Assembly (NCBI RefSeq): GCF_000721705.1
Contig: NZ_JOJL01000002.1
Location: 248,001 to 312,000 of the forward strand
Reading direction: 5' to 3'
From: Actinoplanes subtropicus
GTDB taxonomy: Bacteria; Actinomycetota; Actinomycetes; Mycobacteriales; Micromonosporaceae
Length of the DNA: 64,000 nt
Under the pieces are notes generated by a model. It saw nothing but the letters and a program-made list of their open reading frames with translations. It did not search any database and was not told the origin of the DNA. Each line of letters opens with the position of its first letter. Positions within the stretch are counted from its first letter, which is position 1. Below are positions 33,928 to 42,363 of the stretch, one piece after another. Position numbers and translations under genes: made by a program.

Positions 33928-34470
33928 GTGGTCGCAGAGGACGAAACGCCGGCGCCGGCGCCGGGCGACGAGATCGGTGAACGGCTCGAGCGGATCGAGG
34001 CGCAGCTGGCCGACTTCCACCGGCGGTCGGCGCACCGTGAGGCGATCATCGATCGGCTGCACGCGGAGAACCAGCAGTTCCGGGACGGCGTCCGGCGGGT
34101 TCTGCTCGAGCCGGTGGTGACCGACCTGCTGCGCCTGTACGACTCGATGACCCGCGAGGCGGCCCGCCTGGCCGCCGCCGAGTCGCCCGCCGCGCCCGTC
34201 GTGGCCAGCTTCGCCGACGAGGTCGAGCTCGCCGTCGAGCGATGTGGATACCAGCTCTTCCCGGCCGTGGTCGGTGCCGCCTACGAATCCGGCCGCTTCG
34301 CACCGGCGAGCACGGTGGCCACCGACGACCCCGAGCTGGACAACACGGTCGCCGAGCCGCTCAGCGCCGGCCTCCAGGAGATCGAGACCGGCAAGGTGCG
34401 GCGGCCGTCGCGTGCCCGGTTCTACCGATACGAACCCGTACCCACCACCAACCACGCCGGAAGGGACTAG
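33928..34470 (+). CDS. GrpE-like nucleotide exchange factor
   Basis: A 180-aa protein starting with GTG 33928 behind GCGGGGAG. Residues about 15-55 are a coiled coil (IGERLERIEAQLADFHRRSAHREAIIDRLHAENQQF). The rest matches GrpE logic: helical bundle LLEPVVTDLLRLYDSM, then FADEVELAVERCGYQLFPAVVGAAYESGRFAPASTV, and a final beta segment ending in KVRRPSRARFYRYEP (GrpE's KVLRPAxVxV). It is 3 bp upstream of the Hsp70 gene, so it is that protein's dedicated exchange factor. It is diverged from the housekeeping GrpE. Confidence 0.82.
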   Translation: MVAEDETPAPAPGDEIGERLERIEAQLADFHRRSAHREAIIDRLHAENQQFRDGVRRVLLEPVVTDLLRLYDSMTREAARLAAAESPAAPVVASFADEVELAVERCGYQLFPAVVGAAYESGRFAPASTVATDDPELDNTVAEPLSAGLQEIETGKVRRPSRARFYRYEPVPTTNHAGRD

Positions 34471-34473
34471 ACC

Positions 34474-36087
34474 ATGGCGACGTACGGCATCGACCTCGGC
34501 ACCACCTACTCCTGTGTCGCCCGCGTCGACGACACCGGCCACGCCGAGATCATCAAGAACGCGGTCGGCGACGACACCACGCCGTCGGTCGTCTACTTCG
34601 AGACCGCGGACAGCGTCATCGTCGGCAAGGACGCCAAGGCCAACGCGCAGTTGCAGCCGGACAACGTGGTGTCCCTGATCAAGCGGCAGATGGGCAAGGA
34701 CATCGAGATCACCGTGCACGGGCAGCGGCACACGCCCGAGTCGATCTCCGCGCTGATCCTCCGCGAGCTGGCCCGGGCGGCCGAGGAGATCGGCGGCGAG
34801 CCGGTCCGGGACGTGGTGATCACCGTCCCGGCGTACTTCGGCGTCGCCGAGCGCGAGGCGACCCGTAAGGCCGGGGCGATCGCCGGCCTGAACGTGCTGA
34901 GCATCGTGGACGAACCGGTCGCGGCCGCTCTGCACTACGACGCCATCTCGGCCGGCGGCACCAAGACCCTGTTCGTGTACGACCTCGGCGGCGGCACCTT
35001 CGACACCACGGTCATCCAGGTCTCCCCGGCGGAGATCAAGGTGGTCTGCACCGACGGCGATCACCAGCTCGGCGGGGCCAACTGGGACGACCGCATCGTC
35101 GACTTCCTGCTCGAGACGTTCCAGCAGGAGCATCCGGAGGCCGACGGCGCGGCCACGAGCGAGGAGTTCCTGCAGGAGCTGGCGGCGGCGGCCGAGGAGA
35201 TGAAGAAGCAGCTGAGCAGCCAGCAGGCGCGGCGTTTCAACGCCCGGTACGAGGGCGCGGTGTCCAAGATCGAGCTGACCCGGGAGAAGTTCGACGAGAT
35301 CACGGCGGACCTGCTGGAGCGCACCCGCAAGATCACCGAACGGACCATCGCGACCGCGGCCGAGCAGGGCGTCACCACCTTCGACGAGGTGCTTCTGGTC
35401 GGCGGCTCGAGCCGGATGCCCGCCGTCGAGGCGATGTTGAAGGGGATGGGTTTCAGCCCTCGCAAGCACGACCCCGACCTCGCCGTCGCCAAGGGCGCGG
35501 CGCAGTACGCCCTGATCGAGTCGATCAAGGTGCGGCTGCCCGACGAGGACGACGGCACGACGCCCGGTACGGCCGTTGAGGAGATCGCCGACCAGCTCAA
35601 CATCCCGGTCGAGAAGGTGCGTGCGCTGGCCGGCAAGCGGGTGGCCACCGTCGTGCCCCGGGCGTTCGGCATCAAGGTGGTCGACTTCGACGAGCGGAAC
35701 AACGAGGTCTTCTCCATCGCGCACGTGCTGAAGGCCAACACCTCGTTGCCGGCCAGGACCGAACCGACCAGGTTCGCCACCGCCTATCCGGACCAGGTCG
35801 AGATCCAGGTCGAGGTCTGGGAGCAGTCCGGCTCGGTCGAGTCGGACGACCTCGCTGACAACGCCCAGATCGCCGACGGCACGATCAGCGGCCTGCCGCG
35901 CCTGCCGAAGGGCTCGCCGATCGACGTCACGTTCGAGATGGAGCTCGACGGGCTGCTGCGGGTCCACGCGGTGGAGCTGAAGACCAACAAGGACCTGCAC
36001 ATCGAACTGCAGATCAAGGGCGGCCTCTCGGACGAACAGGTGGACGAGTTCCGTACGGCCGTCGCCCGGTACAGCGTCTCGGCGTGA
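34474..36087 (+). CDS. Hsp70-family chaperone lacking the C-terminal lid (DnaK-like)
   Basis: A 537-aa Hsp70. The nucleotide-binding domain (1-about 350) keeps phosphate-1 GIDLGTTYSCVA, phosphate-2 VYDLGGGTFDTTVI and adenosine motif VGGSSRMPAVEAML. The NBD-SBD junction has an inserted about 40-residue segment (IADQLNIPVEKVRALAGKR). The substrate-binding beta domain is present (to LHIELQIKGG). The helical lid and acidic tail of normal DnaK (about 610-640 aa) are missing. No J-domain partner is encoded nearby. The stop overlaps the next start by 4 bp. It probably senses or refolds a client of this system rather than serving as general chaperone. Confidence 0.92.
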   Translation: MATYGIDLGTTYSCVARVDDTGHAEIIKNAVGDDTTPSVVYFETADSVIVGKDAKANAQLQPDNVVSLIKRQMGKDIEITVHGQRHTPESISALILRELARAAEEIGGEPVRDVVITVPAYFGVAEREATRKAGAIAGLNVLSIVDEPVAAALHYDAISAGGTKTLFVYDLGGGTFDTTVIQVSPAEIKVVCTDGDHQLGGANWDDRIVDFLLETFQQEHPEADGAATSEEFLQELAAAAEEMKKQLSSQQARRFNARYEGAVSKIELTREKFDEITADLLERTRKITERTIATAAEQGVTTFDEVLLVGGSSRMPAVEAMLKGMGFSPRKHDPDLAVAKGAAQYALIESIKVRLPDEDDGTTPGTAVEEIADQLNIPVEKVRALAGKRVATVVPRAFGIKVVDFDERNNEVFSIAHVLKANTSLPARTEPTRFATAYPDQVEIQVEVWEQSGSVESDDLADNAQIADGTISGLPRLPKGSPIDVTFEMELDGLLRVHAVELKTNKDLHIELQIKGGLSDEQVDEFRTAVARYSVSA

Positions 36088-38756
36088 CGGCAGAGATGTT
36101 CGACCAGGAGAAGTACCGGTTGGCGGTGATCGAGCCGGCGGTGCGGAACAAGAACACCCCGCCGGCCGATCTCTTCGTCCGCTACGCCTTCGACCCGGCC
36201 TCGGCGCCGTCACCGGCCGCGTTCGACGCGCAGGTGATCGCGGTGGCGAAGTACTGGGCGGTGCTGCAGACCAAGGGCCGCGCGTACCGGCCGCTGACCG
36301 AGGTCCTGCTGGCCGCGCACAAGACGCTGCAGCAGTCCGGCCGGCTCACCGTGGCGTACTTCGTCCAGGAACGCGACCGCGGCGCGAAGGAGGCCGGCAG
36401 CCGGCTGAAGCAGGCGGTGGAGGACCTGGTCGCCGGCGGCCCGGTCGTGGCCGCGGCAACGGTCGCGGCCGTGGCCGCCGGGCTCGGCGGCGGGACGGCC
36501 GAGGCGGACCTGCGCGAGCAGTTGCGCCGCGGCCGGGTCCGGGTGATCGACGAGCTGTGGCCCCTTCCCGCGAGCGCGCCGCCGGGGAGCGCCGGCCTGC
36601 GCAACAGCCGCAAGGTGCTCGGCATCGACCTGTCGGTCGCCGCGGTGGCGGGCGAGCAGAAGGTGCGGGCCGGCTTCAAACTGCGCCAGGGCCTGCGCGT
36701 GGGTGGCGAGCCGCTGACCCAGCAGATGTTCGACACGGTCAAGGACCGCGCCGCGAAACAGGCGCAGGACGAGCGGAAGACCGCGCTCGACAGCGTGCTG
36801 GTCGTCCTGCAGCCGCTCTTCGCCGCCGGCAAGCTCGAGGAACTGGTGCTCTGGGAGCTGATGGAGGCCGTACGCCCGGCCGCCGAGCTCCCGATGACCT
36901 CGGTGCCGCGGGTCGCCCGGGAAGCCACCAACCTGGGGCTGGACCGCGACGAGGCGGCCGAGTTCGCGCTGTCCGTCCTGATGCGCCGGCCGGGCCAGGG
37001 GGAGGCCCGGCCCGGTCCGGTCGCCGAGGTGGAGGAGCTGTTGGCGGCCGGGTCACTGCGGGCGGCCGAGCGGCTGCTGGCCACGGTCGCGGCGGACGAC
37101 GCGGGCGACCTGCCGGACCGCGTCCGGGCCGTCTCCCGGCGGGTCGCCGACCTGGCCGCCGGGGCGCAGCGGGAGATCGCCGCCGGTCGTTCCGAACTCG
37201 CGGCCGAGATGCTGACCGCCGCCGTGCGCGAGGCGGCCGACGACACCGACCTCGCCGGTCGGTTGCGCGCGCTGGCGCCGCCGCCGGTCACCGGCGTACG
37301 GGCCGGGGTGGGCGCGGAGCGGGTGACGATCGGCTGGGTGCCGAGCGCGGCGCGGACCGGCGGCGTCACCTATCAGGTGGTGCGCACCCGCGGCCGGGCC
37401 GCCGGCTCGGCCACCGACGGCGACGTGGTCGGCAGCACCGAGGGCAACGAGGTGGTCGACGACGCGCCGCCGGCCGGCGACGACCTGCGGTACAGCGTCT
37501 TCGCCAACCGGGCCGGCGGCGCCTGGTCGGACGGCGCGGCCGCCCCCGCGGTCGCGTTCCTGCCCGAGGTCACCCGGGTCACCGTCGACGCCGACGAGAC
37601 CAGCGTCCGGGCCGGCTGGACCGCCCGGCCGGACGCCGCCCGCGTTACCGTCGTGCGCGAGCCGGACGGTGCGGTGATCCCGGCCGCGACCCGCAGTGGT
37701 TTCACCGACACCGGCCTGCGCCCCGGTACGGAGTACCGCTACCTCGTCCGGGTCGGCTATCCCGCGGCGGGCGGCGCGGTCGTGACCTCAGCCGGGGTGG
37801 CCTTCTCGGCCACTCCGCAGCTTCCCCCGCGGGCGGTGCCCGACCTGTCCGCCGAACCGGCACCCGAGCAGGGCGCGGACCGGCTGCGGCTGGTGTGGAC
37901 ACCGCCGGAGAGCGGAACCGTCGTCCTGCGCCGCGCCGCGCACCGTCCCCGCTGGCAGCCCGGTACGGAACTCACCGAGGCCGAGATCGCCGGGTACGGC
38001 GAGCCGCTCGACGGCCGGGCCGGAACGGCTCCGAACCGCCGCCGCGTCCTGACCGTGGAGTGGCCGGCCGGCCGGATCTTCATCACCGCGTTCAGCGTCG
38101 GCGGCGGCCGGGCCGTCTGCGGGCCCACGGTCGCGGTGACCAACACCGCGCCGGTGACCAACCTGGCCGCCCGGCGGGTCGGGCCGGCGGTCCGGCTCAG
38201 CTGGGACTGGCCGCCGGGAGTCTCGCTGGTACGCATCCGCTGGTGGCCGGCCGACGCGGACGAGGGCGCGCGACCCGCCCAGGAGGTCGACTGCTGGCTG
38301 CGGGCGTACCGGGACGACGGCGGCGCGGAGCTCCCGACCGGCCTGGGCGCGGTGCGGATCGCGGTGGCCTCGGTCGCGGGCGGGCCGGGCGAGGAGAGCA
38401 CGGGCGTGCCGGCGACCGTACGCGTGGCCGGAGCCGGCGTGCCGGTGCGCTACCAGTTCGTCGAGCGGGGCGCACCGTTCCGCCGTACGACGCAGGTGGT
38501 CCTCAGCTGCGAGCAGTCCTGCCCGCTGCCGGAGCTGGTGGTGGTGCAGACCCCGGGGCGGATCGCGCCGTTGCGCCCCGATCAGGGCACGCCGGTCGGG
38601 CGGGTGCCGGCCCAGCGGCTGGAGCCGGGCCGGCCGGTCGCCGTGCGGGTGGAGCCGCAGCCGACCCGGGGGCCGTACCGGCTGGGGTGCTTCGTCGACA
38701 AGCGGGAGCCCGGGGCGGGCGGCGTGGTTCTCATGGGTACTCCGGGAGGGCACTGA
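36084..38756 (+). CDS. Large protein with helical N-terminus and FN3-like repeats (Hsp70-associated)
   Basis: An 890-aa cytoplasmic protein (no signal peptide or membrane segment). Residues about 1-400 are helical (YRLAVIEPAVRNKNTPPADLFVRYAF; repeated Ala/Glu/Arg helices). Residues about 410-800 hold four beta-sandwich modules with fibronectin-III features (TYQVVRT, LRPGTEYRYLVRVGY, VRLSWDWPP). The C-terminal 90 residues contain two cysteines and hydrophobic strands. It starts with GTG 36084, overlapping the Hsp70 stop. Likely a scaffold or substrate adaptor for the Hsp70; no enzyme motif seen. Confidence 0.75.
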   Translation: MTAEMFDQEKYRLAVIEPAVRNKNTPPADLFVRYAFDPASAPSPAAFDAQVIAVAKYWAVLQTKGRAYRPLTEVLLAAHKTLQQSGRLTVAYFVQERDRGAKEAGSRLKQAVEDLVAGGPVVAAATVAAVAAGLGGGTAEADLREQLRRGRVRVIDELWPLPASAPPGSAGLRNSRKVLGIDLSVAAVAGEQKVRAGFKLRQGLRVGGEPLTQQMFDTVKDRAAKQAQDERKTALDSVLVVLQPLFAAGKLEELVLWELMEAVRPAAELPMTSVPRVAREATNLGLDRDEAAEFALSVLMRRPGQGEARPGPVAEVEELLAAGSLRAAERLLATVAADDAGDLPDRVRAVSRRVADLAAGAQREIAAGRSELAAEMLTAAVREAADDTDLAGRLRALAPPPVTGVRAGVGAERVTIGWVPSAARTGGVTYQVVRTRGRAAGSATDGDVVGSTEGNEVVDDAPPAGDDLRYSVFANRAGGAWSDGAAAPAVAFLPEVTRVTVDADETSVRAGWTARPDAARVTVVREPDGAVIPAATRSGFTDTGLRPGTEYRYLVRVGYPAAGGAVVTSAGVAFSATPQLPPRAVPDLSAEPAPEQGADRLRLVWTPPESGTVVLRRAAHRPRWQPGTELTEAEIAGYGEPLDGRAGTAPNRRRVLTVEWPAGRIFITAFSVGGGRAVCGPTVAVTNTAPVTNLAARRVGPAVRLSWDWPPGVSLVRIRWWPADADEGARPAQEVDCWLRAYRDDGGAELPTGLGAVRIAVASVAGGPGEESTGVPATVRVAGAGVPVRYQFVERGAPFRRTTQVVLSCEQSCPLPELVVVQTPGRIAPLRPDQGTPVGRVPAQRLEPGRPVAVRVEPQPTRGPYRLGCFVDKREPGAGGVVLMGTPGGH

Positions 38757-38758
38757 GC

Positions 38759-39967
38759 ATGGGCGGCAAACTGACCTGTCCGTACTGCTACGAGAAATTC
38801 GCCGAGAAGGAGATCACCTTCCGCTGCGGCGGGCTGCGGGCGGCCGACGGAAAGCAGTGCCAGCCGGCCCGGGATCCGGTCCGGGAGCGGTTCAACGACA
38901 CCTCGCCGGTGCCGCCCGAGGTGGCCGGGAACGGCCGCAAGCTCTCGGCCGTGTGCAAACAGTGCGGCAACTCGACCACGCTGCAGATCTGCCCGCACTG
39001 CCACAGCCAGCTGCCGGTGCACTACAGCAAGGTCGACAACCGCATGGTGGCGATGGTCGGCGCCAAGTTCAGCGGCAAGTCGGTCTACACCACCGTGCTG
39101 CTGCACGAGCTGATCCATCGGGTCGGCCGGCGCTTCGACGCCGCGGTCGTCGGCGCCGACGAACGGACCCGGCGCGAGTTCGGCAGCGACGAGCGCGCGC
39201 TCTACAACGACGGTTTCCTGCCGGCGACGACCCGGACCGCGGTGGCCGACCAGGGCCGGCAACCGTTCGTCTTCAAGCTGGTCCTGGGGGAGCGGCGGCG
39301 CTTCCACAGCACCCTGCGGCACACCGTGCTGTCCTTCTTCGACACCGCGGGTGAGGACCTGGAGAGCGACAAAGGCGTGGCCGAGAACGTCCGCTACCTC
39401 AGCGCGGCCGACGGCATCATCGTCCTGCTCGACCCGCTCACCATCCCAGGGGTGGTCGGCAGCCTGGGGCTCGACCCGAACGTCCTGCCGCCGCACGCCC
39501 GGCAGGCCACCAGCGGCGCGGACACCCCGATCAACATCCTCACCCGGGTCACCGAGGTGCTGCAGAAGATGCCCGGCGTCGGGCCGAACCGGGTCATCGA
39601 CGTGCCGGTCGCGATCGCCTTCTCCAAGGTGGACGCGCTGTGGGACGCGCTCGGCGACGACAGCCCGCTACGGCAGCCCGCGCCCACCACGCCCTACTTC
39701 GACGAGCCGGACGGCGCCGCGATGCACGCGTACGTCCAGGCTCTGCTGCAGGACTGGGAGGGCGGGCAGATCGACCAGCTGCTGGCCAAGCACTACCGCC
39801 ACTACCGCTACTTCGGCCTCTCGGCGCTCGGCGCGGTGCCGCCGGCCCTGCGACCCGGTCAGCAACGACAGCAGGTGGCCACCTCCGGCGTCCAGCCGCA
39901 CCGGGTCGAGGACCCGTTCCTGTGGCTGCTCAGCCGGCTCAACGTCATCGAGAAGGGGGGAAGCTGA
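38759..39967 (+). CDS. Zinc-ribbon GTPase of the conflict system (double-GTPase-like)
   Basis: A 402-aa cytoplasmic protein. The N-terminal zinc ribbons (CPYCYEKF; CKQCGN...CPHCHSQ, residues 7-83) are followed by a P-loop GTPase domain: G1 GAKFSGKS (101-108), G3 DTAGE (195-199) and G4 SKVD (near 290). Proteins of this kind (DO-GTPase families) are found next to GAP1 proteins in actinobacterial conflict operons. It starts with ATG 38759, 2 bp after the FN3 gene. The zinc ribbon suggests binding of a nucleic acid or partner protein (inference). Confidence 0.85.
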   Translation: MGGKLTCPYCYEKFAEKEITFRCGGLRAADGKQCQPARDPVRERFNDTSPVPPEVAGNGRKLSAVCKQCGNSTTLQICPHCHSQLPVHYSKVDNRMVAMVGAKFSGKSVYTTVLLHELIHRVGRRFDAAVVGADERTRREFGSDERALYNDGFLPATTRTAVADQGRQPFVFKLVLGERRRFHSTLRHTVLSFFDTAGEDLESDKGVAENVRYLSAADGIIVLLDPLTIPGVVGSLGLDPNVLPPHARQATSGADTPINILTRVTEVLQKMPGVGPNRVIDVPVAIAFSKVDALWDALGDDSPLRQPAPTTPYFDEPDGAAMHAYVQALLQDWEGGQIDQLLAKHYRHYRYFGLSALGAVPPALRPGQQRQQVATSGVQPHRVEDPFLWLLSRLNVIEKGGS

Positions 39968-39968
39968 G

Positions 39969-42347
39969 ATGGGCGCCGCGCAGATGTACTACACGTCGTG
40001 CGAGGCCGGGCTGGCCGGCTACCCGGGTTTCCAGTTCAACGCCGCCACGCCCGGCGTCGATCCGGTGGTGATGCGCCGGGTGGAGCAGGGCACGTCGTAC
40101 GAGCCGCCCCGCTCGGCCGGTTATCAGCCCACCGCCGAGCAGATGGCGCGGTTCCCGGTGAACCTGTGTTATCTGCCGGGCGACGACGGCGAACCGGCCG
40201 TGCTGGCCAACACCGTCTTCATCGGTACGGACTATTCCCAGCGCTTCGGCAACTACTTCGTGCACGCGCTGAGCCTGCCGTCGATCGAGGACGACCTGGG
40301 CTCGGCCCTGCCGATCGACTTCTGGCGGGCCGGCTTCTGGGCGCGGACCGAGGCGGCGCGGACCGACCTGCCCGAGCTGGATCCCGTGCCGCCGTGCTCG
40401 TCGGGGCCGGCCGCGTCCGAGGAATTCCTCCAGATCGGCCCGGGCCGGCAGGGCCGGTTACCGCAGCTGCTGACCGCCGTCGAGCACTCGATGATCAAGG
40501 GGGAGCGCTCGGTGGTGATCGTCGAGGCGGACAGCGACCGGGTCGCCGGGTGGATCTCCGCGGTCAGCCACCTCCTGCCGCCGGCGATGAGCCGCCGGTT
40601 GTCCTTCTCGACCTACAGCTTCCGGCCCGGCCGCAGCGCCGAGCACGTGATCGGCACCGTTCCGGACACCGACTTCGTCGTCGACGACACCACACTGCGG
40701 GGCTACTTCCTGTTCGACTTCCCCGGGGACCACTTCACCCCGGTCGTGGCCCATCCGCTTGCCGAGATGCTGGCCGCGATGGACGTACGGGACGGGGCCG
40801 AGGTGTGGTCGCTGGCCGAGCCGTTGCGGTCCGGCGCCGAGCGGGGTTTCGACGACTGGTATCCGCTCGCCGCCGCCGGTGCCCTCCGCGCCGGGATCGG
40901 CGTGAGCGCCGGCGACGTCGCCGCGGTGGTCGGCTGGCTGGCCGGGAACGCGGCGCGGCTGCGGCCGATGCTCGCCTCCGAGCTGGTTCACCGGTGTTTC
41001 GACCACGCGGGACTGCGGGCCGACGGCGCCGCGGCCCTGGTCGGCATCGCGGCCGGGGCGGGCGACGACGACCTGCTGGCGACCGCGGAGGTGCGGGCGT
41101 TCGCCCTGCTCGTCGACGAGCTGCCCGACGCGGCGGCGCCCGCGGACGTGCCCCGGCCGGTGACCCCGGACGGCATCGCCCAGGCGACCGACCTGATCAC
41201 CAGGCGGCTCGCCGGTTCGCCCCCTGGCCCGGCGGCGACCACAGTGCTCACCGTGGCGGTCCGGGCCGGCCTGCGGTTCGACCGGCCCACCCTCGAGCAT
41301 TGGGGCCGCGAACTCCTGGCGCCGGCGCTGCTGGCGGGCACCGACGATCGGGTTCCCGGCCTGCTGGGCAGCCTGCCGCACTCGCGCCGGACGGTCCTGG
41401 AGTCGCTGAGCGCGGCGTTGCCCCGGCAGCGGCCGGCGGTCCTCGCCGCGACCGCGCGGCTGGCCGAGGTGGTGCGGGACGAGGAGCTCGTCTCGTACCC
41501 GGAGCTGCACCGGGCCATCCTGCTGGCGCGCGCGGCCGGCGAGCCGGAGGAGCGGGTGCCGACGCTCAAGCGGCTCGCCGCTTCCGGCCTCCCGGACGGC
41601 GAGATGCTGACCGCGCTGTGGCCGGGGGAGTGGACCGTCGCCGACGCCGCCGAGGTGGTGGCCGCCGTGCCGGGCGCCTACTGGAGGTCCCCGGCGATGG
41701 TCGCCCGCATCGACGCCGTGCTGCGGCGGACCGAGGCACCGCGCGGCGAGAGCGCCTGGGCGAACTACAAGGCGATCTGCGAGTTCGCGGGGACCCGCCC
41801 GGTGTCGGAGCACCTGTCGGACGAATCGCTCCGGCATGTCGGCGAGATGCGCCGCGCCCGCGCCGCGATCGCGAACCGGGCCCGGGCCAAGGGCAGCGAG
41901 CCGAGGAAGATCCTTCTCGACCTGGTCGCCCAGGCGAAGCAGGCGAAGGGGCCGGCTCGGCGATTTCTCGAGAGCTACCTCCCGCAGGCGCTCCTGAGGG
42001 TCGATGCGCTCGTGCTGGCCGACGTGTTGCCGCGCGCTCCCGAGCCGGTGCGAACCGAGTTCTGCCGGTTGGCCACCCAGGTGCTCCGGGCGAAGCAGCC
42101 CGATCTGGCCCTGGCCGGCGCGCTGTTCGAGATGCGCGCCGAGATGTCCGGCCGGGACCGGCTCGCGGCCGACTTCGACCAGGTCCTCGCCGAATCGGTG
42201 GCGCAGTGGCGGTCCCGGGACCTCGACCGGTTGGCGGAGTGGGTCGACAGCGGGCCGGTCAACGGCTCGTCCGGCTACTTCCGGAAGTGGCGCGAGGGCA
42301 ACGCACGACGCGGCATCGGGCGGTTCCTGCCGCGCCGAAGAGGCTGA
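39969..42347 (+). CDS. GTPase-associated protein 1 (GAP1)-like
   Basis: A 792-aa cytoplasmic protein. The N-terminus MYYTSCEAGLAGYPGFQFNAATPGVDP is the distinctive GAP1-N signature, followed by a middle region with VIGTVPDTDFVVDDTTLRGYFLFDF and a long helical C-terminal half. GAP1 proteins are constant partners of the conflict-system GTPases and are thought to regulate or scaffold them. It starts with ATG 39969, directly after the GTPase stop, and a second GTPase follows after 16 bp. This strongly supports a GTPase-GAP1-GTPase unit. Confidence 0.85.
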   Translation: MGAAQMYYTSCEAGLAGYPGFQFNAATPGVDPVVMRRVEQGTSYEPPRSAGYQPTAEQMARFPVNLCYLPGDDGEPAVLANTVFIGTDYSQRFGNYFVHALSLPSIEDDLGSALPIDFWRAGFWARTEAARTDLPELDPVPPCSSGPAASEEFLQIGPGRQGRLPQLLTAVEHSMIKGERSVVIVEADSDRVAGWISAVSHLLPPAMSRRLSFSTYSFRPGRSAEHVIGTVPDTDFVVDDTTLRGYFLFDFPGDHFTPVVAHPLAEMLAAMDVRDGAEVWSLAEPLRSGAERGFDDWYPLAAAGALRAGIGVSAGDVAAVVGWLAGNAARLRPMLASELVHRCFDHAGLRADGAAALVGIAAGAGDDDLLATAEVRAFALLVDELPDAAAPADVPRPVTPDGIAQATDLITRRLAGSPPGPAATTVLTVAVRAGLRFDRPTLEHWGRELLAPALLAGTDDRVPGLLGSLPHSRRTVLESLSAALPRQRPAVLAATARLAEVVRDEELVSYPELHRAILLARAAGEPEERVPTLKRLAASGLPDGEMLTALWPGEWTVADAAEVVAAVPGAYWRSPAMVARIDAVLRRTEAPRGESAWANYKAICEFAGTRPVSEHLSDESLRHVGEMRRARAAIANRARAKGSEPRKILLDLVAQAKQAKGPARRFLESYLPQALLRVDALVLADVLPRAPEPVRTEFCRLATQVLRAKQPDLALAGALFEMRAEMSGRDRLAADFDQVLAESVAQWRSRDLDRLAEWVDSGPVNGSSGYFRKWREGNARRGIGRFLPRRRG

Positions 42348-42363
42348 AGGAGAGGCGGATCCG

